64,000 nt of DNA from the NCBI GenBank assembly GCA_050948665.1, contig JBMNEH010000001.1, positions 62,001 through 126,000 of the forward strand. The letters are read 5' to 3'. Positions 62,143 to 64,000 of the stretch are shown in pieces. The notes beneath the pieces were generated by a model, which saw nothing but the letters and a program-made list of their open reading frames with translations, was not told the DNA's origin and ran no database searches. Source of the DNA: JBMNEH01 sp050948665 (lineage in GTDB: Bacteria; Bacillota; Clostridia; Christensenellales; UMGS416). The position numbers and the translations under genes were made by a program. Each line of letters opens with the position of its first letter. Position 1 is the first letter of the stretch.

Positions 62143-63177
62143 TTACGGAGTTAAAGTGACGACCTCCTCGATCAGCGTGTCCGTGTACACACCGTCCGCG
62201 TTCGGTGCATAAACAATGAAAAGCATCTCGAGCTCTTCCACCTCGGTGACGTCGATTTCATCGAGCGTTTCCTTCGGCCAGCACATGTACGTGAAGCTCC
62301 TCTTGCCCGGACGGACTTCCCATGACCAGCAGGGATCGCACATATATCCGTTTACCGAAGCGTAGTTCTGGAAAAACATAAGGGTCTTGTCCGTCTTATT
62401 GACCAGATACAGATTTACGTAGTACCCCCAGTCCGGATCATTCTCGTACCCGGTGACGATGACGGTGACATTTTCATCGTCGAACAATACGGTATCCGTC
62501 GGCTGGATTTCACGGACAAATACGGTGGCTTTTTCTTTTCCGTAGGGGTAGACGTGGACGGTGACCTCAGCCGCCGGGTCCGCGTACCAGTCGTCGCTAT
62601 CGGTTACCGTGAAAGTCAATTCGATATCGGTATAATCCGTGACCCCGTTTTCCAGCAGGCCTTCCGGGCCAACGATGATCTCTTCAAGCGCTTTCTTGCC
62701 GGGAGCAACCTCCGCGTACAGGAACAGATTGGTTTCCACACTGTTTACAGCGGAACCGTTTTCGGCAGAGAATGTGTAGGTCTTCTTGTCGGACTTGTTC
62801 TCAAGATGGACTTTCAGCGTGTAACCCCAGGGGCCTTCCGGCTCGATTTTGGTGATTTTGATGGAGCATTCGTCATTGTCTACCACCACCAGTTCCTCAA
62901 AGGTGATCTCCCCGTATTCCGGCACAGCGATCACCGGGTCTTCAGATCCCGGCTCATCGGATTCGGGGGGATCGGACCACGGCTCTTCGTCTTCCGGCTC
63001 CTCGGTTTCCGGCGCGTCTGCTTCTTCCGCGGAAGGTGCCTCTATCAGGGAAGAAACAGGGTCTTCGGTCTGCTCAAGGATATTTTTGAAGGGAAGCAGA
63101 CCGGCAGGGATCAAGCTGCATGCGCTCAATAAGAATACAAGAAGGAGCGCCGTAAAAATAATAGAGAGTTTCTTCAT
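62143..63177 (-). CDS. Tandem lipoprotein E with duplicated domain
   Basis: A 344-residue exported lipoprotein (KKLSIIFTALLLVFLLSAC). Linker acidic. First domain: DNDECSIKITKIEPE, WGYTLKVHLENKSDKKTYTF, GSAVNSVETNLFLYAEVAPGK; second: DDENVTVIVTGYENDPDWGYYVN, LVNKTDKTLMFFQNYASVNGYMCDPCWS. It is the rightmost member; its promoter is the best match of the set (TATAAT) and its leader, about 230 nt, is the longest. A parS site lies upstream. Confidence 0.82.
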   Translation of the reverse strand: MKKLSIIFTALLLVFLLSACSLIPAGLLPFKNILEQTEDPVSSLIEAPSAEEADAPETEEPEDEEPWSDPPESDEPGSEDPVIAVPEYGEITFEELVVVDNDECSIKITKIEPEGPWGYTLKVHLENKSDKKTYTFSAENGSAVNSVETNLFLYAEVAPGKKALEEIIVGPEGLLENGVTDYTDIELTFTVTDSDDWYADPAAEVTVHVYPYGKEKATVFVREIQPTDTVLFDDENVTVIVTGYENDPDWGYYVNLYLVNKTDKTLMFFQNYASVNGYMCDPCWSWEVRPGKRSFTYMCWPKETLDEIDVTEVEELEMLFIVYAPNADGVYTDTLIEEVVTLTP

Positions 63178-63414
63178 CGTTTCGCCTTTCTGATTCATGA
63201 TTTTTTGAAAGAGATGTTTGTGTAATGGGCGCCGGGGGGGAAAGAAGAATGTTCGATACCCTTCCTGCTCCGTAGCGGATAGTACCGGATCCCATGCAGG
63301 GGGTTGGCACAAGGAGATTTTTGCCTTGCGACGTGATCCGTTGCAGCGGCGTCGCCCGGAAGGTCTGCCGTGCCGATAAAACCGCGGCCCCCTCCGATGT
63401 GCTTTTCGTTCCGA

Positions 63415-63443
63415 ATTATAGCATTTTTCCCGGCCTCTCGCAA
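63415..63443 (-). promoter_or_regulatory. Promoter of lipoprotein gene E (shared motif)
   Basis: TTGCGA (63443-63438), 17-base spacer with CCGGGAAAAATG, perfect TATAAT (63420-63415). Confidence 0.75.
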
Positions 63444-63516
63444 TAGCAGGCCGTAAAAACCGGATTCCACAAAGGAAATTTGCTCTTCTTCATCGCCGAT
63501 CGGAAAAAGGAAGTAA

Positions 63517-63532
63517 TGTTCCACGTGGAACA
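63517..63532. promoter_or_regulatory. parS centromere site
   Basis: Perfect TGTTCCACGTGGAACA, about 13 kb from oriC and upstream of the lipoprotein E promoter. Confidence 0.97.
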
Positions 63533-63642
63533 TTGCCGGCAGGACGGGAAAAAGACCGTTTTTAGAGGGAGACGGAGGATAGAGGGAAGGCTGGTCTCAT
63601 CAGCCGTTGCGGCGCCCTCCCCTGAAGGGGAAGCTTGAAAAG

Positions 63643-63678
63643 AAAAACCCGGCGGGGCAAGGGGGCAGGCCCGCCGGG
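63643..63678 (-). terminator. Terminator of the gene at the right edge
   Basis: CCCGGCGGGC/GCCCGCCGGG stem, followed on the minus strand by TTTTTCTTTTC; 12 bases after the stop codon. Confidence 0.85.
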
Positions 63679-63690
63679 GGAGAAGGGTCT

Positions 63691-64000
63691 TTATTCCGGG
63701 GCCGTCAGGTCGGGACCGCCGCAGGCGGGCGAATACCAGGTGAACCGGGCGGCGGCATCCTCGGGGGCCAACACCGACGGGGTGATTTTGTCCGCCTTGC
63801 TGTACCAGGGGTCTATAAGCAATTTGCCGGACTCGGTTTCTGCCACGCACAGCCGGGTATCCCGAAGGAAGGATTCGGCGGCGCCTCCCGGCGCATTTCC
63901 GGCGGCGGTCATGGCACAGGACAGGCCGGCCAGCCGCAGCAGAAGCATACATGCCTCGGCGGCGCCTTTCCGGGAGACGCTGCCCCCTTTCAGCAATCCC
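63691..64000 (-). CDS. C-terminal part of an unrecognised protein
   Basis: The last ~103 residues of a minus-strand gene that continues beyond the window. It has the phrases AAEACMLLLRLAGLSCAM, LIDPWYSKADKITPSVL and FTWYSPACGGPDLTAPE. I do not recognise a family. The strong terminator at 63643-63678 supports a real gene end. Confidence 0.65.
   Translation of the reverse strand, partial: GLLKGGSVSRKGAAEACMLLLRLAGLSCAMTAAGNAPGGAAESFLRDTRLCVAETESGKLLIDPWYSKADKITPSVLAPEDAAARFTWYSPACGGPDLTAPE

Larger units (their letters stand above)
60411..62150. repeat. Recently duplicated segment (unit about 1.49 kb)
   Basis: The intergenic stretch 60411-60660 is almost identical to 61897-62150 (same GAACATTTAAAGGGAGG, CGCGCATGTCGCGCCC and terminator blocks), and it flanks two very similar lipoprotein genes. 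This is the mark of a tandem duplication of gene plus intergenic region. Confidence 0.8.

Noticed and set aside
56388..63177. Single operon of five lipoproteins
   Set aside because: Each gene has its own promoter-like motif and a strong terminator, so separate transcripts are more likely.

Overview
The window is a chromosomal segment around the replication origin of a Gram-positive, low-oxygen-type bacterium, most likely a GC-rich member of the Clostridia (Bacillota). Evidence: strong AGGAGG-type ribosome sites, near-consensus TTGACA/TATAAT promoters, ribonuclease Y, a DnaA/DnaN/Soj/Spo0J set, two perfect parS palindromes (TGTTCCACGTGGAACA), a Tn4451/TndX-type large serine recombinase, and lipoprotein signals. 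I cannot place it to genus. No rRNA, tRNA or CRISPR array was seen.

Left part (0-20.3 kb), host genes, nearly all on the minus strand: a yhcH-rarA-tldD-pmbA operon; a sulfatase-ArsR-ABC exporter operon; rny; mrp-ywlG; a pair of glycoside hydrolases (GH50/agarase-like plus five-bladed-propeller GH43/GH117-like); and ileS-methyltransferase-rluA. Clear promoters and terminators delimit most units.

20.5-29.6 kb is a more AT-rich sugar-utilisation island: a TetR-type regulator divergent from an MFS transporter-GH2-GH3 operon that ends in a broken xylulokinase, a relic that looks like a type I restriction specificity subunit, and a D-lyxose isomerase-family gene. A GH30 lipoprotein and a small DUF5684-like membrane protein follow.

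32.2-46.0 kb is a 13.8-kb mobile element. Its ends can be read: a shared 10-nt inverted repeat (CTTAGGGATT) and GA dinucleotides. Removing the element at those GA steps rebuilds a perfect bidirectional terminator between the DUF5684 gene and parB. The left half carries a restriction-modification operon (XRE controller, split Eco57I-like methyltransferase, EVE/PUA-like protein, GIY-YIG plus SF2 helicase protein). The right half carries an AlpA-like protein, a primase-helicase, an iteron-rich candidate origin, a lone HK97-type capsid protein and a TnpW-like reading frame fused in frame to the large serine recombinase.

46.0-51 kb is the origin core, dnaA-dnaN-parA-parB, with DnaA boxes on both sides of dnaA (a bipartite oriC). 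Replication runs outward from about 50.6 kb. To the right are a predicted 35-residue membrane miniprotein, a tandem-domain amino-acid-binding lipoprotein, an uncharacterised protein and a small ORF coupled to an ABC exporter.

56.3-63.2 kb holds five tandem paralogous lipoproteins. Each has an internally duplicated domain, the same unusual promoter (TTGCGG, 17-18 nt, TAtacT-like) and its own strong terminator. The two parS sites lie upstream of the first and last members. The window ends inside a further minus-strand gene.
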